Below are positions 1-9,852 of a stretch of DNA of 64,000 nt, in pieces. The translations under genes were made by a program, and so were the position numbers. The notes beneath the pieces are model-generated. The model made no database searches. It saw only the letters and a program-made list of their open reading frames with translations, and was not told where the DNA came from. The number at the start of each line of letters is the position of its first letter. Positions within the stretch are counted from its first letter, which is position 1. Source of the stretch: Pseudonocardiales bacterium (GTDB taxonomy: Bacteria > Actinomycetota > Actinomycetes > Mycobacteriales > Pseudonocardiaceae); assembly GCA_019247305.1 (NCBI GenBank), contig JAFAPC010000171.1:1-64000 (forward strand). Reading direction: 5' to 3'.

Positions 1-2
1 CC

Positions 3-1148
3 GTGGTGGCGGCCAGCGAGGTGCTCGCTCGGCAGTCCGGCCCGGCGTGGGACGCCGCGCCGCTGATCCAGGGCGCGGCAGACGACGATTTCGCCATGCC
101 GGCGGCGACCACCGAGATCGGGGTCTTCGCCCACCTGGCCGATCAGCTGGCCGCAGCGTTCCAGGGGGGCGGGGAACTGCTCTACGGCTTCGCCGAACAC
201 CGCCTGGACACCACCTGGTTGGCGTCCTCGACCGGGCTGCGCCGCCGCTGGGTGCAGCCCACCGGCACCGTGGAGCTTAATGGCAAGATCGCTGACGACC
301 TCACCCGCAGTGCCTGGGTCGGGGTGTACACGGCGGATTTCACCGATGTGGACCTCGCCGCGCTCACCGCTGAGGTGCGCCGTCAGCTGAGCTGGTCGCG
401 GCGGCGGCTGGAGCTGCCAGCGGGTCGGTACGAGACCATCCTGCCGCCCTCGGCGGTCGCCGATCTGATGATCTTTCTGGCGTGCTCGATGGAGGGCCGG
501 GCGGCGCACGAGGGGCGCTGCGCGTTCGCCGCCCCCGGCGCAGCGGTCAACGGCACCCGGATCGGTGAGCGGCTCACCGACCTCCCGCTCACGCTGTCCA
601 GCGATCCGGCCGCGCCGGGCCTGCGGACCGCGCCGTTCCTGGCCACCATTGCCTCGGCCGACTCGGTGAGCGTCTTCGACAACGGCGCCCCGACTTCTCG
701 AGTGGACTGGCTGCGCGAGGGCACGGTGAACGCGCTGGCCTATCCCCGGGCGGCTGCGGCGGAGCTGGGTGGGCAGTTCACCCCTCCGCCAGAGAACCTG
801 ATGCTGACCGGGGGTTCGTCGGCGTCGACCGAGGAGTTGGTGGGGCGCACCGAGCGTGGGCTGCTGCTGAGCTGCCTGTGGTATATCCGTGAGGTCGATC
901 CGGTGTCGTTGCTGCTTACCGGGTTAACCCGGGACGGGGTGTACCTCATCGAGGGCGGTGAGGTGGTCGGTCAGGTGAACAACTTCCGGTTTAACGAGAG
1001 CCCGATCGACCTGATCCGGCGCGCCAGTGAAGTCGGCGCGACGCGTCGCGCACTGGCTCGGGAGCTCAAGGAGTGGGTCTCCCGCACCGCGATGCCCCCT
1101 ATCCGGATTCCCGACTTCAATATGTCCTCCGTGAGCCCGGCCAGCTAG
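3..1148 (+). CDS. TldD/PmbA-family peptidase subunit (TldE-like), 5' partial
   Basis: C-terminal 381 residues of a TldD/PmbA-family protein; the true start lies before the window, because family members run to about 450 residues. The C-terminal block around residues 305-340 (LLTGLTRDGVYLIEGGEVVG, then a NNFRFNESP run) is the usual family signature. No HExxxH zinc motif is visible, which fits the non-catalytic partner TldE/PmbA rather than TldD; TldD normally sits immediately upstream. In characterised bacteria the TldD/TldE pair processes modified peptides and antitoxins. No link to the lasso cluster 27 kb away can be shown. The gene ends with TAG just before a short tandem-repeat array and the PEP carboxykinase gene. 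Confidence 0.85.
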   Translation: MVAASEVLARQSGPAWDAAPLIQGAADDDFAMPAATTEIGVFAHLADQLAAAFQGGGELLYGFAEHRLDTTWLASSTGLRRRWVQPTGTVELNGKIADDLTRSAWVGVYTADFTDVDLAALTAEVRRQLSWSRRRLELPAGRYETILPPSAVADLMIFLACSMEGRAAHEGRCAFAAPGAAVNGTRIGERLTDLPLTLSSDPAAPGLRTAPFLATIASADSVSVFDNGAPTSRVDWLREGTVNALAYPRAAAAELGGQFTPPPENLMLTGGSSASTEELVGRTERGLLLSCLWYIREVDPVSLLLTGLTRDGVYLIEGGEVVGQVNNFRFNESPIDLIRRASEVGATRRALARELKEWVSRTAMPPIRIPDFNMSSVSPAS

Positions 1149-1161
1149 CGACCCGACGCTG

Positions 1162-1205
1162 ACTATCTGAGGCTGAACTATTGGGGGCCAAACTATCTGG
1201 GGTTG
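1162..1205. repeat. Three imperfect 15-bp tandem repeats
   Basis: Three copies starting at 1162, 1177 and 1192 share ACTATYKGGGGC-like sequence, and a weak fourth copy starts near 1206. They fill the gap between the TldE-like stop and the PEP carboxykinase start. The reverse complement of the array at 42204-42243 has a closely similar unit. The role is unknown; each copy contains an ACTAT core that resembles an actinobacterial -10 element. Confidence 0.6.
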
Positions 1206-1263
1206 ACTGTGAGGTATTTCTCATTTGCAAGTCGCTACGCTGGTGACTCTCCGGGGCTACCCT

Positions 1264-3117
1264 GTGACGGTGGTGCCCATCCTGGGTCTTGGCGATGCTC
1301 CGACCAACCATGCACGGCTGCGCGACTGGGTGCGCGACACCGCAGCGCTCACCCAGCCCGATCGCATCGAGTGGTGTGATGGATCGGAGCAGGAGTGGGA
1401 CCGGCTCACCACCCAGCTGGTCGCCACCGGCACGTTCACCCGGCTGGCGGGCAAGCCGAACTCGTTCTGGGCCGCCTCGGATCCCTCCGACGTGGCCCGG
1501 ATAGAAGAGCGCACGTTCATCTGCTCGCGCGCTGAGCAGGACTGCGGCCCCACCAACAACTGGATGCACCCGGACGACATGAAGTCGATCATGACTGGGT
1601 TGTACCGGGGATGCATGCGCGGTCGGACCATGTACGTGGTGCCGTTCTGTATGGGCCCGTTGGGGGACCGGAGACCCAAACTCGGCGTCGAGATCACCGA
1701 CTCCGCCTACGTGGTGTGCTCAATGAAGATCATGACCAGGATGGGTGCGGTGGCGCTGCGCAAATTTACCTCACCGGAGGGCGGTGATGCGGACTTCGTG
1801 CCCTGCCTGCACTCGGTGGGCTACCCGCTGGAGCCCGGCCAGGCTGACGTGCCCTGGCCGTGCAACGACACCAAGTACATCAGCCACTTCCCCGACGAGA
1901 AACTGATCTGGAGTTACGGTTCCGGCTACGGTGGTAACGCGCTGCTAGGCAAGAAGTGCTACGCGCTGCGGATCGCCTCGGTGCTGGCCCGCGACGAGGG
2001 CTGGCTCGCCGAGCATATGCTGATCCTCAAGCTGACCAGCCCGCAGCGGGTGACCCATTACGTCGCGGCCGCGTTCCCCTCCGCTTGCGGCAAGACCAAC
2101 CTGGCCCTGCTCGAGCCGACCATCCCCGGCTGGACGGTCCAGACCTTGGGGGATGACATCGCCTGGATGCGTTTCGGCGCCGATGGTCGGCTGTACGCGG
2201 TGAACCCCGAGGCCGGGTTCTTCGGCGTGGCCCCGGGCACCAGCTGGAAGACCAACCCCAACGCCATGCGCACGCTGCGCTGCGGCAACTCCATTTTCAC
2301 CAATGTCGCGCTCACCGACGACGGCGACATCTGGTGGGAGGGTATGGAGCCGGTGCCGGCGCACGCCACCTCGTGGACCAAACAGGACTGGACGCCGGCT
2401 GATGGCGCCACCGGACAGCGCGGCGCGCACCCGAACTCCCGGTACTGCACGCCGATGGCGCAGTGCCCGGTGCTCGCCGAGGAGTGGGACGATCCAGCCG
2501 GGGTGCCGATTTCGGCGATCCTGTTCGGCGGCCGCCGGGCCAGCACGATCCCGCTGGTCAACGAGGCCTTCGACTGGCAGCACGGGGTGTTTCTGGGCGC
2601 CACGCTGTCCAGCGAGAAGACCGCGGCGGCGGTCGGTGGGCTCGGCGAGGTGCGCCGCGACCCGATGGCGATGCTGCCGTTCCTCGGCTACCACGCCGGC
2701 GACTACTTCCAACACTGGATCAACGTCGGCAAGGGCGCCGACGCCGGTAAGCTCCCGAAGATCTTTTATGTGAACTGGTTCCGCCGCGGCGTTGGCCAGC
2801 GCTACCTGTGGCCCGGTTTCGGGGAGAACAGCCGCGTCCTCAAGTGGATCATCGAGCGGGTCGAGGGTCGGGCGTCGGCGGCCGACACCGCGATCGGCCG
2901 GGTACCCACCCCGGACCAGCTTGATCTGTCCGGCCTGGACACCCCGATCGAGGACGTCAGCGCCGCCCTCGCGGTGGACATCGACGAGTGGCGGGCTGAG
3001 CTCCCCCTCATCGAGCAGTGGTTTGACAAGATCGGCGACGCGCTCCCCACCCCGCTGCGCGACGAATTCATCTCTCTCCACCACCGCCTCCTGCATCCAG
3101 CGGGCTCAGCGGGGTAA
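1264..3117 (+). CDS. pckG: Phosphoenolpyruvate carboxykinase (GTP)
   Basis: Converts oxaloacetate plus GTP to PEP plus CO2, the entry step of gluconeogenesis in actinobacteria. The protein is about 617 residues, the family's usual size. Diagnostic motifs are APTNH near the N-terminus, the PEP/oxaloacetate segment [16 protein letters not shown], the GTP kinase loop FPSACGKTN and the late [10 protein letters not shown] block. I prefer GTG at 1264, which leaves about 12 residues before APTNH as in mycobacterial PckG. A TTG at 1225 with GAGG 10 nt upstream is the alternative. The gene is followed after 47 bp by a monocarboxylate-type symporter, which fits growth on lactate, pyruvate or similar substrates. 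Confidence 0.95.
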   Translation: MTVVPILGLGDAPTNHARLRDWVRDTAALTQPDRIEWCDGSEQEWDRLTTQLVATGTFTRLAGKPNSFWAASDPSDVARIEERTFICSRAEQDCGPTNNWMHPDDMKSIMTGLYRGCMRGRTMYVVPFCMGPLGDRRPKLGVEITDSAYVVCSMKIMTRMGAVALRKFTSPEGGDADFVPCLHSVGYPLEPGQADVPWPCNDTKYISHFPDEKLIWSYGSGYGGNALLGKKCYALRIASVLARDEGWLAEHMLILKLTSPQRVTHYVAAAFPSACGKTNLALLEPTIPGWTVQTLGDDIAWMRFGADGRLYAVNPEAGFFGVAPGTSWKTNPNAMRTLRCGNSIFTNVALTDDGDIWWEGMEPVPAHATSWTKQDWTPADGATGQRGAHPNSRYCTPMAQCPVLAEEWDDPAGVPISAILFGGRRASTIPLVNEAFDWQHGVFLGATLSSEKTAAAVGGLGEVRRDPMAMLPFLGYHAGDYFQHWINVGKGADAGKLPKIFYVNWFRRGVGQRYLWPGFGENSRVLKWIIERVEGRASAADTAIGRVPTPDQLDLSGLDTPIEDVSAALAVDIDEWRAELPLIEQWFDKIGDALPTPLRDEFISLHHRLLHPAGSAG

Positions 3118-3164
3118 ACACGACCGGATAACTCCGCTGCGCCTGCGGTGCCCATAATGTCGGG

Positions 3165-4802
3165 ATGTCGTTGGTCGTGTTTGGGGTGCTGTTCGCCCTC
3201 GTGACGGCGCTGGGGTTCTTCGCGTCGCGGTGGCGGGGTGGTGGGCGTTTCGATCACCTCGACGAGTGGGGGCTGGGCGGTCGCGCCTTCGGCCCGTGGG
3301 TCACCTGGTTTCTCATCGGCGGGGACCTCTACACCGCCTACACCTTCGTCGCGGTGCCCGCGCTGATATTTGGCGCTGGGGCGATGGGATTCTTTGCGCT
3401 GCCCAACACCGTGCTCGTCTACCCGCTGGTGTACCTGCCGCTACTCCGGTTGTGGTCGGTATCCCGGGCACACGGTTATGTGACCCCTGCGGACTTCGTC
3501 CACGGCCGTTACGGATCGCCGACCCTGGCCCTGCTGGTGGCGGTCACCGGAATCGTCGCGACCATGCCCTACATCGCCCTGCAACTGGCCGGGCTGGAGG
3601 CGGTGCTGCGCACCATGGGCCTCAACGGGACCGGACTGGCCGGGCACGCCCCCTTGTTTGTCGCGTTCCTGATCCTCGCGGTCTACACCTACCGGTCCGG
3701 CCTGCGGGCTCCCGCGCTGATCGCCTTCGTCAAGGACGGGCTGATGTACCTGGTGATTATCGCCGCAGTGGTCATCCTGCCGATCAAACTCGGCGGCTGG
3801 GGTGCCATCTTCGACGCCGCGAACACGAAGTTCACCGCCACGCCTGCCCAGAGCGGTGGAATTCTACTCAACGCCACGAACCAACTGCAGTACGTCACGT
3901 TAGCGTTGGGCTCAGCACTCGCGCTGTTCCTTTACCCGCATGCGGTGACCGGCGTCCTGGCCGCCCGGAGCAGCACCGTGATCAAACGTAATATGGTGGC
4001 GTTGCCGGCGTATTCACTGATGCTGGGGCTGCTTGCGTTGTTGGGTTATGCAGCGATCGCGGCGCACACGCACCCGATCGTCAATGCGGCCACCGGCCGG
4101 CCGGACTCCAACACGGTGATCCCGATGCTCTTCGCGGGACAGTTCCCGTCCTGGTTCGCCGGTGTCGCGTTCGCGGCCATCGGGATCGGCGCGCTGGTCC
4201 CGGCGGCGATCATGTCGATCGCGGCGGCGAATTTGTGGACCCGCAACATCTACCGGGCATACCTGCATCGCGACGCCACCGCCGCGCAGGAGGCGCAGCA
4301 GGCCAAGATCGCTTCGCTGGTGGTGAAGTTCGGGGCGGTGGCCCTGATCGTCCTCATCGACCCGCAATACTCGATTGACCTGCAGCTGATCGGTGGTGCC
4401 ATCATTCTGCAGACGCTGCCCATGGTGGCGATCGCCCTCTACACCCGCTGGTTGCACGTCGCGGGCTTGGCCGCGGGCTGGGTGGTGGGTATGGGATGGG
4501 GTCTGGCGCTGCTCTTTGGGATTCCCAACCGGGCCAGCGGCAAGCAGCATTTCGGCGGGTCGGCACTCGCGCTGAACGAGGTGTCGATCCTGGGCTGGCA
4601 TCCCTTCGCCGGCTCACCGACGCAAATCTACGTCGGATTTATCGCGCTCACCGGCAATCTCGTGGTCGCGGCGCTGGTCACCCTCGTGCTGCGCCCGATG
4701 CGGATCGCGGGCGGGACCGATGAGACCACCCCATTGGACTACTCGCCAGTCGAAAGCCCTGGGTACTCAAAGATGCGTGAGCACCTGCAAGCCCACCCCT
4801 AA
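3165..4802 (+). CDS. Sodium:solute symporter family permease (MctP-like)
   Basis: A 545-residue integral membrane protein with about 13 hydrophobic segments and the SSS-family layout. The N-terminal part (a DEWGLGGRAFGPW block followed by FLIGGDLYTAYTF) resembles monocarboxylate permeases of the MctP type, so pyruvate, lactate or acetate are the likely substrates. The substrate is inferred from family resemblance only. The small DUF3311-type partner often found with such permeases is absent. A CATAAT hexamer at 3152-3157 lies just in front of the ATG, so a leaderless transcript is possible. Same strand as pckG, 47 bp downstream of it. Confidence 0.85.
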   Translation: MSLVVFGVLFALVTALGFFASRWRGGGRFDHLDEWGLGGRAFGPWVTWFLIGGDLYTAYTFVAVPALIFGAGAMGFFALPNTVLVYPLVYLPLLRLWSVSRAHGYVTPADFVHGRYGSPTLALLVAVTGIVATMPYIALQLAGLEAVLRTMGLNGTGLAGHAPLFVAFLILAVYTYRSGLRAPALIAFVKDGLMYLVIIAAVVILPIKLGGWGAIFDAANTKFTATPAQSGGILLNATNQLQYVTLALGSALALFLYPHAVTGVLAARSSTVIKRNMVALPAYSLMLGLLALLGYAAIAAHTHPIVNAATGRPDSNTVIPMLFAGQFPSWFAGVAFAAIGIGALVPAAIMSIAAANLWTRNIYRAYLHRDATAAQEAQQAKIASLVVKFGAVALIVLIDPQYSIDLQLIGGAIILQTLPMVAIALYTRWLHVAGLAAGWVVGMGWGLALLFGIPNRASGKQHFGGSALALNEVSILGWHPFAGSPTQIYVGFIALTGNLVVAALVTLVLRPMRIAGGTDETTPLDYSPVESPGYSKMREHLQAHP

Positions 4803-4913
4803 CCAGCCACCTAGATCCCCATGCACCTCCCCACCCGCCCCCGCAGGGTCTCATGGATGCTTGTGCACCCTGGTGAGCCGGAATAATGGGTCCTGGTGGA
4901 CGGAGGTGGCGCG

Positions 4914-5549
4914 GTGTTCACCGATCGTGCCGACGCCGGGCGGCGGCTAGGTCAGCGGTTGCAGCATCTGCGCGGAGCGGACGTCGTAGTCCTGGGCCTG
5001 CCCCGTGGCGGGGTCCTGGTCGCGGCGGAGGTGGCCGATGCCCTCGGCGCTTCGCTGGATGTGATCGTGGTGCGCAAGCTGGGGGTCCCGGCGCAGCCCG
5101 AGTTGGCCATGGGCGCTATTGGCGAAGGCGGGGTGCGCATTCTGCTCCCCGAGGTGATCCACGTCACCGGGGTGGCCCTCGACGCGGTGGCCGCCGTGGA
5201 GTGCCGGGAGCGCGCTGAGCTGGAGCGACGCGTCCAGCGGCTCCGCGGTAATCGACCTCGCCTATCGCTCGTCGGGCGCAGCGCGGTGGTGGTCGACGAT
5301 GGCATCGCCACCGGATCTACTGCACGGGCCGCCTGCCAGGTTGCCCGCGCTCAGGGTGCGGCCCGCGTTGTCCTTGCTGTCCCGGTGGCGCCCTCCGATG
5401 TGGTCCACCGGGTGCACGACGGCGCCGATGAGGTGATCGCTTTGGTTACCCCCCGGGCGCTCCAGGCGATCGGCGGGTGGTACGCCGACTTCTCTCCCAG
5501 CACCGAGGAGGAGGTCATCGCCTGCCTGCACAGTGCTGTCAGGGGATGA
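4914..5549 (+). CDS. Phosphoribosyltransferase domain protein
   Basis: Type I PRTase fold of 211 residues. The PRPP-binding loop AVVVDDGIATGSTARAA is near residue 125, and a PRGG motif near residue 35 is typical of the stand-alone actinobacterial proteins annotated simply as phosphoribosyltransferase. The substrate is unknown. The start is set at GTG 4914 because GGAGG at 4902-4906 lies 7 nt upstream; an in-frame GTG at 4896 has no such site. It is convergent with the alcohol dehydrogenase gene, and each gene ends inside its own copy of a 16-bp repeat. Confidence 0.85.
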   Translation: MFTDRADAGRRLGQRLQHLRGADVVVLGLPRGGVLVAAEVADALGASLDVIVVRKLGVPAQPELAMGAIGEGGVRILLPEVIHVTGVALDAVAAVECRERAELERRVQRLRGNRPRLSLVGRSAVVVDDGIATGSTARAACQVARAQGAARVVLAVPVAPSDVVHRVHDGADEVIALVTPRALQAIGGWYADFSPSTEEEVIACLHSAVRG

Positions 5550-5567
5550 GGGCTGTCAGGGGATGAG
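5535..5567. repeat. 16-bp tandem duplication at the convergent gene ends
   Basis: GCTGTCAGGGGATGAG occurs at 5535-5550 and again at 5552-5567 (period 17). The first copy contains the stop codon of the phosphoribosyltransferase, and the second contains, on the other strand, the stop codon of the alcohol dehydrogenase. Confidence 0.8.
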
Positions 5568-6575
5568 GACGGCTGCACCGTGCACCCGGTCGGCCGCCAG
5601 ATCGCTCAGGGCGGTATCCGCCCGGTCCAGCGGGTAGTCGGTGGTGACCACGCGCAGCCGGTGCTGGGCGGCGAATCGCAGGAACTCGTGACCGTCGTGG
5701 CGGGTGTTGGCGGTAACGCTGCGGACCTGACGTTCCTGGAACAGGTGCTGCTGATAGTGCAGCGCCGGAATGTCGGTCAGGTGGATGCCGGCCAGTGCCA
5801 GGGTGCCACCCCGGTCGAGCGCGGCCAGCGCGACGGGCACCAACTCCCCGGCGGGGGCGAACAGGATCGCGGAGTCGACCGGCTGCGGGGGCGCGTCGGT
5901 GGCGCTGCCCACCGACGCGGCGCCGAGAGCCAGGGCGAGTTCTCGGGCCGGGGCACTACGGGTCAGCACGTGCACGCTCGCGCCCTGCGCCAGGGCGATC
6001 TGCGCGGTGAGGTGCGCGCTGGCACCGAACCCGTAGAGGGCAAGATGACCGCCCCGTGGCAGGTTTGCCCGAGCCAGCGCTCGCCACCCGATAATGCCCG
6101 CGCACAGCAGCGGCGCGAGCTCGGCGTTGGGATAGCCCTCAGGCAGCGGATAGGCGTAGTCGACGGGCACCGTGGTGCCCTCGGCGTACCCGCCGTCGGC
6201 GTCCCACCCGGTGTACTCCGAGTGCGGGCACAGGTTCTCCGATCCGCGGGTGCAGTACCGGCACCGCCCGCAGGTGTGGCGCAGCCAGGCGATGCCGACC
6301 CGCTGCCCCATCGTGAACGGGCCGGTGCCGTTGTCCCCGGCGCCGATGACCTCACCGACCACCTCGTGGCCAGGCACCACACCAGGGCGGTGCACGGGGA
6401 GCTCCCCCTCGGTGACGTGCAGGTCGGTGCGGCACACCCCGCAGGCCAGCACCCGCACCAGCAGCTCATCGGCCGCCGGCTGCGGCGGCGACTCCTGGAC
6501 CCGGCACAGCGGCTGAGTACTCATCGCCCCCGGCTCCCGTACCCGCCACGCCCACATCACCCCATCATCGCGCAC
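5556..6575 (-). CDS. Zinc-dependent alcohol dehydrogenase, AdhA type
   Basis: Medium-chain dehydrogenase of 339 residues. Catalytic zinc ligands are visible as GVCRTD (Cys), PGHE (His-Glu) and a Cys in the LLCAG segment. The structural zinc site is the four-cysteine [16 protein letters not shown] Rossmann glycine pattern (YGFGAS) follows. Overall it matches the AdhA-like class of NAD(P)-dependent alcohol dehydrogenases in mycobacteria and relatives. The physiological alcohol is unknown. It is monocistronic on the minus strand, with 253 bp to the divergent methyltransferase gene. Confidence 0.9.
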   Translation of the reverse strand: MRDDGVMWAWRVREPGAMSTQPLCRVQESPPQPAADELLVRVLACGVCRTDLHVTEGELPVHRPGVVPGHEVVGEVIGAGDNGTGPFTMGQRVGIAWLRHTCGRCRYCTRGSENLCPHSEYTGWDADGGYAEGTTVPVDYAYPLPEGYPNAELAPLLCAGIIGWRALARANLPRGGHLALYGFGASAHLTAQIALAQGASVHVLTRSAPARELALALGAASVGSATDAPPQPVDSAILFAPAGELVPVALAALDRGGTLALAGIHLTDIPALHYQQHLFQERQVRSVTANTRHDGHEFLRFAAQHRLRVVTTDYPLDRADTALSDLAADRVHGAAVLIP

Positions 6576-6828
6576 CAGGTCCGGCTAGGGTGGTGGCACT
6601 GGAGCCCGATCGCGGCTGCTAACGCACGGTCCGACGCGGCGGTTTACCTCTCAACGAAGATCGTTATTTACTCCAGCGGGGCCACGGATGGTCGGTGTGT
6701 CATCCGAGCACCACGCCATACTGAGTTGGCTCCTGGCCTGGTCGGTCTGGTATAGGTTTGTCGTCCCTGGCGAGCGCAAGGGCGATGTGACGTACGGTTC
6801 TTCTCCGTGAAGGGATGGGTGAACGAGG

Positions 6829-7638
6829 GTGTCGCACCCAGTCGGGACGCTGGTTGACAACGGTTCGGCTCCGTGGACTATTGCGGGGATTCGGGACTGC
6901 TGGTTGGGCGGATCACACCACAATGTGGCCGATCACGATCTCGCTGAGTGCATCTTGCTGGGGGCGCCGCATCTGGCGGACGTGGTGCGCGTCTATCGGG
7001 TGTTCCTGGGTCGTGTGGTGCGGTATCTGGTGGGTGCGGGTGTGCGGCAGTTCCTGGATCTCGGATCGGGCCTGCCGACTGCGGGCAACGTGCACCAGGT
7101 GGCGCAAGCTCTCAATTCTCGTTGTCGCGTGGTGTACGTCGATATAGACCCGAGGGTTGTGGCGGAGAGTCATCTTTTGTTGATCGGTGACCACGATGCC
7201 ACTATTATGCACGCCGACTTGCGCCAGCCTCAGCGGGTCCTTGATGCTATCAGGCGAGATGGATTGCTTGACCTGAGTGTGCCGGTCGCCGTGCTCGCGA
7301 CCGATGTGTTGCATCATATCCCAGACACCGACCATCCAGCCGAGATTATGGCGGCCTACATGGGTGCGGTATGTTCCGGTAGCTACCTGTCTGTCGCGCA
7401 TAGTGGTTATGATGAGGGGCTCATCGCCGGCCTGGTAACCGTTCGTGATTTTTGCCAAGTTCCGGTTCCGTTGCTGACTTTCCGTTGTCTTAGGCAGATC
7501 ACGGAATTCTTCAGCGGGCTCGACCTCGTACATCCAGGTATTGTCCCGTTTCCGTTGTGGCACTCTGAGTCAGGCGAGGATCTGCGGGCGGACCCAGAAA
7601 TTTTTCCGGCGTATTGCGGACTTGGCCGGAAACCGTGA
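6829..7638 (+). CDS. DUF574-type SAM-dependent methyltransferase
   Basis: A 269-residue protein of the actinomycete S-adenosyl methyltransferase family (DUF574, PF04672). It has the N-terminal WLGG.HHNVADHD block (a variant of the family's LLGGKDNF-type motif), the SAM-binding FLDLGSGLP motif and an ATDVLHHIPD segment. Most members have no assigned substrate. The gene is more AT-rich than its upstream neighbours and ends 4 bp from the convergent UbiA gene, so it probably belongs to the same acquired terpene locus. Methylation of the terpene product is inference. The start is GTG at 6829; the ribosome-binding site is weak. Confidence 0.8.
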   Translation: MSHPVGTLVDNGSAPWTIAGIRDCWLGGSHHNVADHDLAECILLGAPHLADVVRVYRVFLGRVVRYLVGAGVRQFLDLGSGLPTAGNVHQVAQALNSRCRVVYVDIDPRVVAESHLLLIGDHDATIMHADLRQPQRVLDAIRRDGLLDLSVPVAVLATDVLHHIPDTDHPAEIMAAYMGAVCSGSYLSVAHSGYDEGLIAGLVTVRDFCQVPVPLLTFRCLRQITEFFSGLDLVHPGIVPFPLWHSESGEDLRADPEIFPAYCGLGRKP

Positions 7639-7642
7639 TGAG

Positions 7643-8554
7643 TTACGTTCCGCGGGCGACCAGGGAGGGGAGTAACGCCAGAAGTATGTCTGCAACCATC
7701 ACCGAGGAGAGGTCTCGTCGGCGTAGCTGTGTAGGATTTGGTAAAGAAAAGTTGGGTAAACGGTGCAGTAGGACGAGCTTGCTGCGGAGAAAAGGCCCAT
7801 TGACGGTCACTCCCGCCAACGCCCACAGCGGCCCGTAGCGCCACCACAGACCCCAGCCGAGCAGACCCATTCCGACGACGGTCGCATGGCAGGAGATTAT
7901 GATCGTCGACCGTGTGCCGTATCGGACGGTCGGTGTGGTCATTCCGGTCGCTTTATCGCCCATCTGATCTGGTACCGTCCACCAGAGGGTGCGTCCGGTA
8001 ATCAGTGCTCCGAGCCCGATGAAGATCAGCCACGCTGATCCGGTGAGGTCGGGTCGGGCAGCGCTGTAGGAGACGAGACTTGGCAGCGGTCCGTAGATCA
8101 GTGCAAGCGTGACGGGGTTGGCGAGCCCTCGGCGTTTAAGTCGGACTGGCTCAAGATTATAGAGCAGGCAGAATGCAACGGTCAGCGCTACGCCGACCGC
8201 GATGAGCGCGCGGTCCAGCCACAGTGAAATCGCGGTAGCTATTGCTAGCGCGATTGTCATTTCTGTCGCGGCCCAGCTCATGGCCTGGTGACGGCCAAGC
8301 CGGAATGCCGCGTGGGCGATGTGACGTTTACCCCGGGTGTGCGCGTCGGTTAAGATGTCGACGGCGGCGTTGAGCGGGTTTCCGCCCACGATGGACAGGA
8401 AGTTCGCGGTGACGCAGAGGAGTACCGGCCCGGTGAACAGCTGGTAAACGTCGCTCGCCGCATAGCAGGCACCCACCACCGCGTGGCATAGATAGTGAAA
8501 CGGGAACGGGTACTCAAGGCGGTGAATTCGGACGATATCTCGCCAGTTGCTCAT
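7643..8554 (-). CDS. UbiA-superfamily prenyltransferase or terpene cyclase
   Basis: A 303-residue polytopic membrane protein of the UbiA superfamily. The first Asp-rich motif is NAAVDILTD (NxxxDxxxD) near residue 60. The second is DQMGDKATG (DxxGDxxxx) near residue 195, lacking the last Asp of the canonical form. A YNLEPVRLKRRG segment follows the superfamily pattern between the motifs. Members either prenylate aromatic acceptors or act as ionising terpene cyclases. No aromatic-building gene is near and a class II diterpene cyclase sits in the same operon, so a class I-like cyclase acting after it is an attractive possibility but unproven. It is last in the operon and overlaps the P450 gene by 4 nt. 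Confidence 0.8.
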   Translation of the reverse strand: MSNWRDIVRIHRLEYPFPFHYLCHAVVGACYAASDVYQLFTGPVLLCVTANFLSIVGGNPLNAAVDILTDAHTRGKRHIAHAAFRLGRHQAMSWAATEMTIALAIATAISLWLDRALIAVGVALTVAFCLLYNLEPVRLKRRGLANPVTLALIYGPLPSLVSYSAARPDLTGSAWLIFIGLGALITGRTLWWTVPDQMGDKATGMTTPTVRYGTRSTIIISCHATVVGMGLLGWGLWWRYGPLWALAGVTVNGPFLRSKLVLLHRLPNFSLPNPTQLRRRDLSSVMVADILLALLPSLVARGT

Positions 8555-9852
8555 AACGGTATTTTCCGCGGTGCCCTACGGTGTGGGGTAATCGACATTC
8601 GTAAACTCCGGGCCAGGGTCATGGCAGGGCCGCGCAGCTCAGAAACACCGGCTTCCGGGTTGACGCAGTGCAACTGACAGCGCCGGAGCACTGCGGCGGC
8701 GATCATGCGGACCTGCACCATGGCCAGCTCACTACCCAAACAGCGCCGGGTTCCACCACCGAACGGAAAATAGTACTGGCGGGGTACTCGGTGACCGAGG
8801 AAACGGGTCGGGTTGAATCGGCGTGGCTGGGGAAACAGGTCCGGTTGATGATGCGCAAGGTACATGCAGGGAGTGAGGATGGTGCCCGCCGGTAACGACT
8901 TGCCGAGCAGTTCACCGTCCGCGGGCAGCATCCGCTTCCCGGCGAAGATCGCAGGCGGAGACAGTCGCAGCGCTTCGTGGATCACGGCATGCAGCAGCGG
9001 AACCTGCGTGGGATCTGAGCCGTCGTTGGAGGTGGCGCTCAGCTCGGCGATGACGTCACGATAAATTTTTTCGTCGCGGCTTAACCAGTACAGTATCCAT
9101 GCCGCCGTTGATGCGCTGGTCTCATGCCCGGCGAACAGCAGGGACATGACCTGGTCCCGCAGTTTCTCATTATCGAGCACCCCGAGCGGTTGTTCACCCG
9201 CCAGCAGTCGGGCTGCCAGCGCAGCCGGTTGGGTGGTCGCAGTGGCTTTCGCGCTACGCAGCACCATGTCGTCCAGTTCGTGGCGGCCACGGAGAGCGGA
9301 CCGCCGAGTGTAGATCGACAATGCCTGCGCCGGGAGGTAACGGTAGGCTAAGGTGCGGCTACGGGAGCCCAGCACACTGTCGACACGAGCGCTGAATAAT
9401 GCGAGTAACACGTCGTCTACGTGGCCCAAGACAATCTGGCTGATGACGTAGAGCGTGATCTTCCTGGTCCATTCGATTAAGCTGATAATGGCTCCTGGGG
9501 GCAACATGTCGATGGCGGCGTGGACGGTGTGGGAAATAATGTTGTGGTAAATCCGCAACTGATGCCCACTCAGCGCGGGACCGAGCACTCGCCGGTACGC
9601 GGCGTGCCGGAGGCCTTCGGTGCCCAGCAGGGACGTTCGCCCGACCAGGGGGCGCAGCGTGCGGCTGGGCACATGGTGCAGCTGCCGGTCGGTTCGGAAA
9701 ATCCAGTCAATCCCCTCCGGGTGCCATACCAGCAGCCGCGGCGTGGGCCGCGCGCGAAGCTCAAGAACACCAGCGGGATCGCCCTCGTGGGAGTCCAAGA
9801 AGGGTAACGTCTGGAACGCGAAGCGGAACTCGTTTCGGTTCATGAGCCTCAC
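8551..9852 (-). CDS. Cytochrome P450
   Basis: A 433-residue bacterial P450. Visible motifs are the I-helix oxygen-binding segment AGHETSAST, the K-helix EALR (ExxR) and the heme-binding loop FPFGGGTRRCLG with the cysteine ligand, all in order. It is translationally coupled by ATGA overlaps to the diterpene cyclase upstream and the UbiA gene downstream, so it most likely oxidises the cyclised terpene. No dedicated ferredoxin or ferredoxin reductase gene lies in the locus, so redox partners must come from elsewhere. Confidence 0.93.
   Translation of the reverse strand: MRLMNRNEFRFAFQTLPFLDSHEGDPAGVLELRARPTPRLLVWHPEGIDWIFRTDRQLHHVPSRTLRPLVGRTSLLGTEGLRHAAYRRVLGPALSGHQLRIYHNIISHTVHAAIDMLPPGAIISLIEWTRKITLYVISQIVLGHVDDVLLALFSARVDSVLGSRSRTLAYRYLPAQALSIYTRRSALRGRHELDDMVLRSAKATATTQPAALAARLLAGEQPLGVLDNEKLRDQVMSLLFAGHETSASTAAWILYWLSRDEKIYRDVIAELSATSNDGSDPTQVPLLHAVIHEALRLSPPAIFAGKRMLPADGELLGKSLPAGTILTPCMYLAHHQPDLFPQPRRFNPTRFLGHRVPRQYYFPFGGGTRRCLGSELAMVQVRMIAAAVLRRCQLHCVNPEAGVSELRGPAMTLARSLRMSITPHRRAPRKIPL

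Noticed and set aside
1945-3096. Long minus-strand frames opposite pckG
   Set aside because: Opposite a clear PEP carboxykinase; composition is that of an antisense shadow.
5580-6755. 391-codon plus-strand frame opposite the alcohol dehydrogenase
   Set aside because: Shadow of the zinc dehydrogenase on the other strand; no domain visible.
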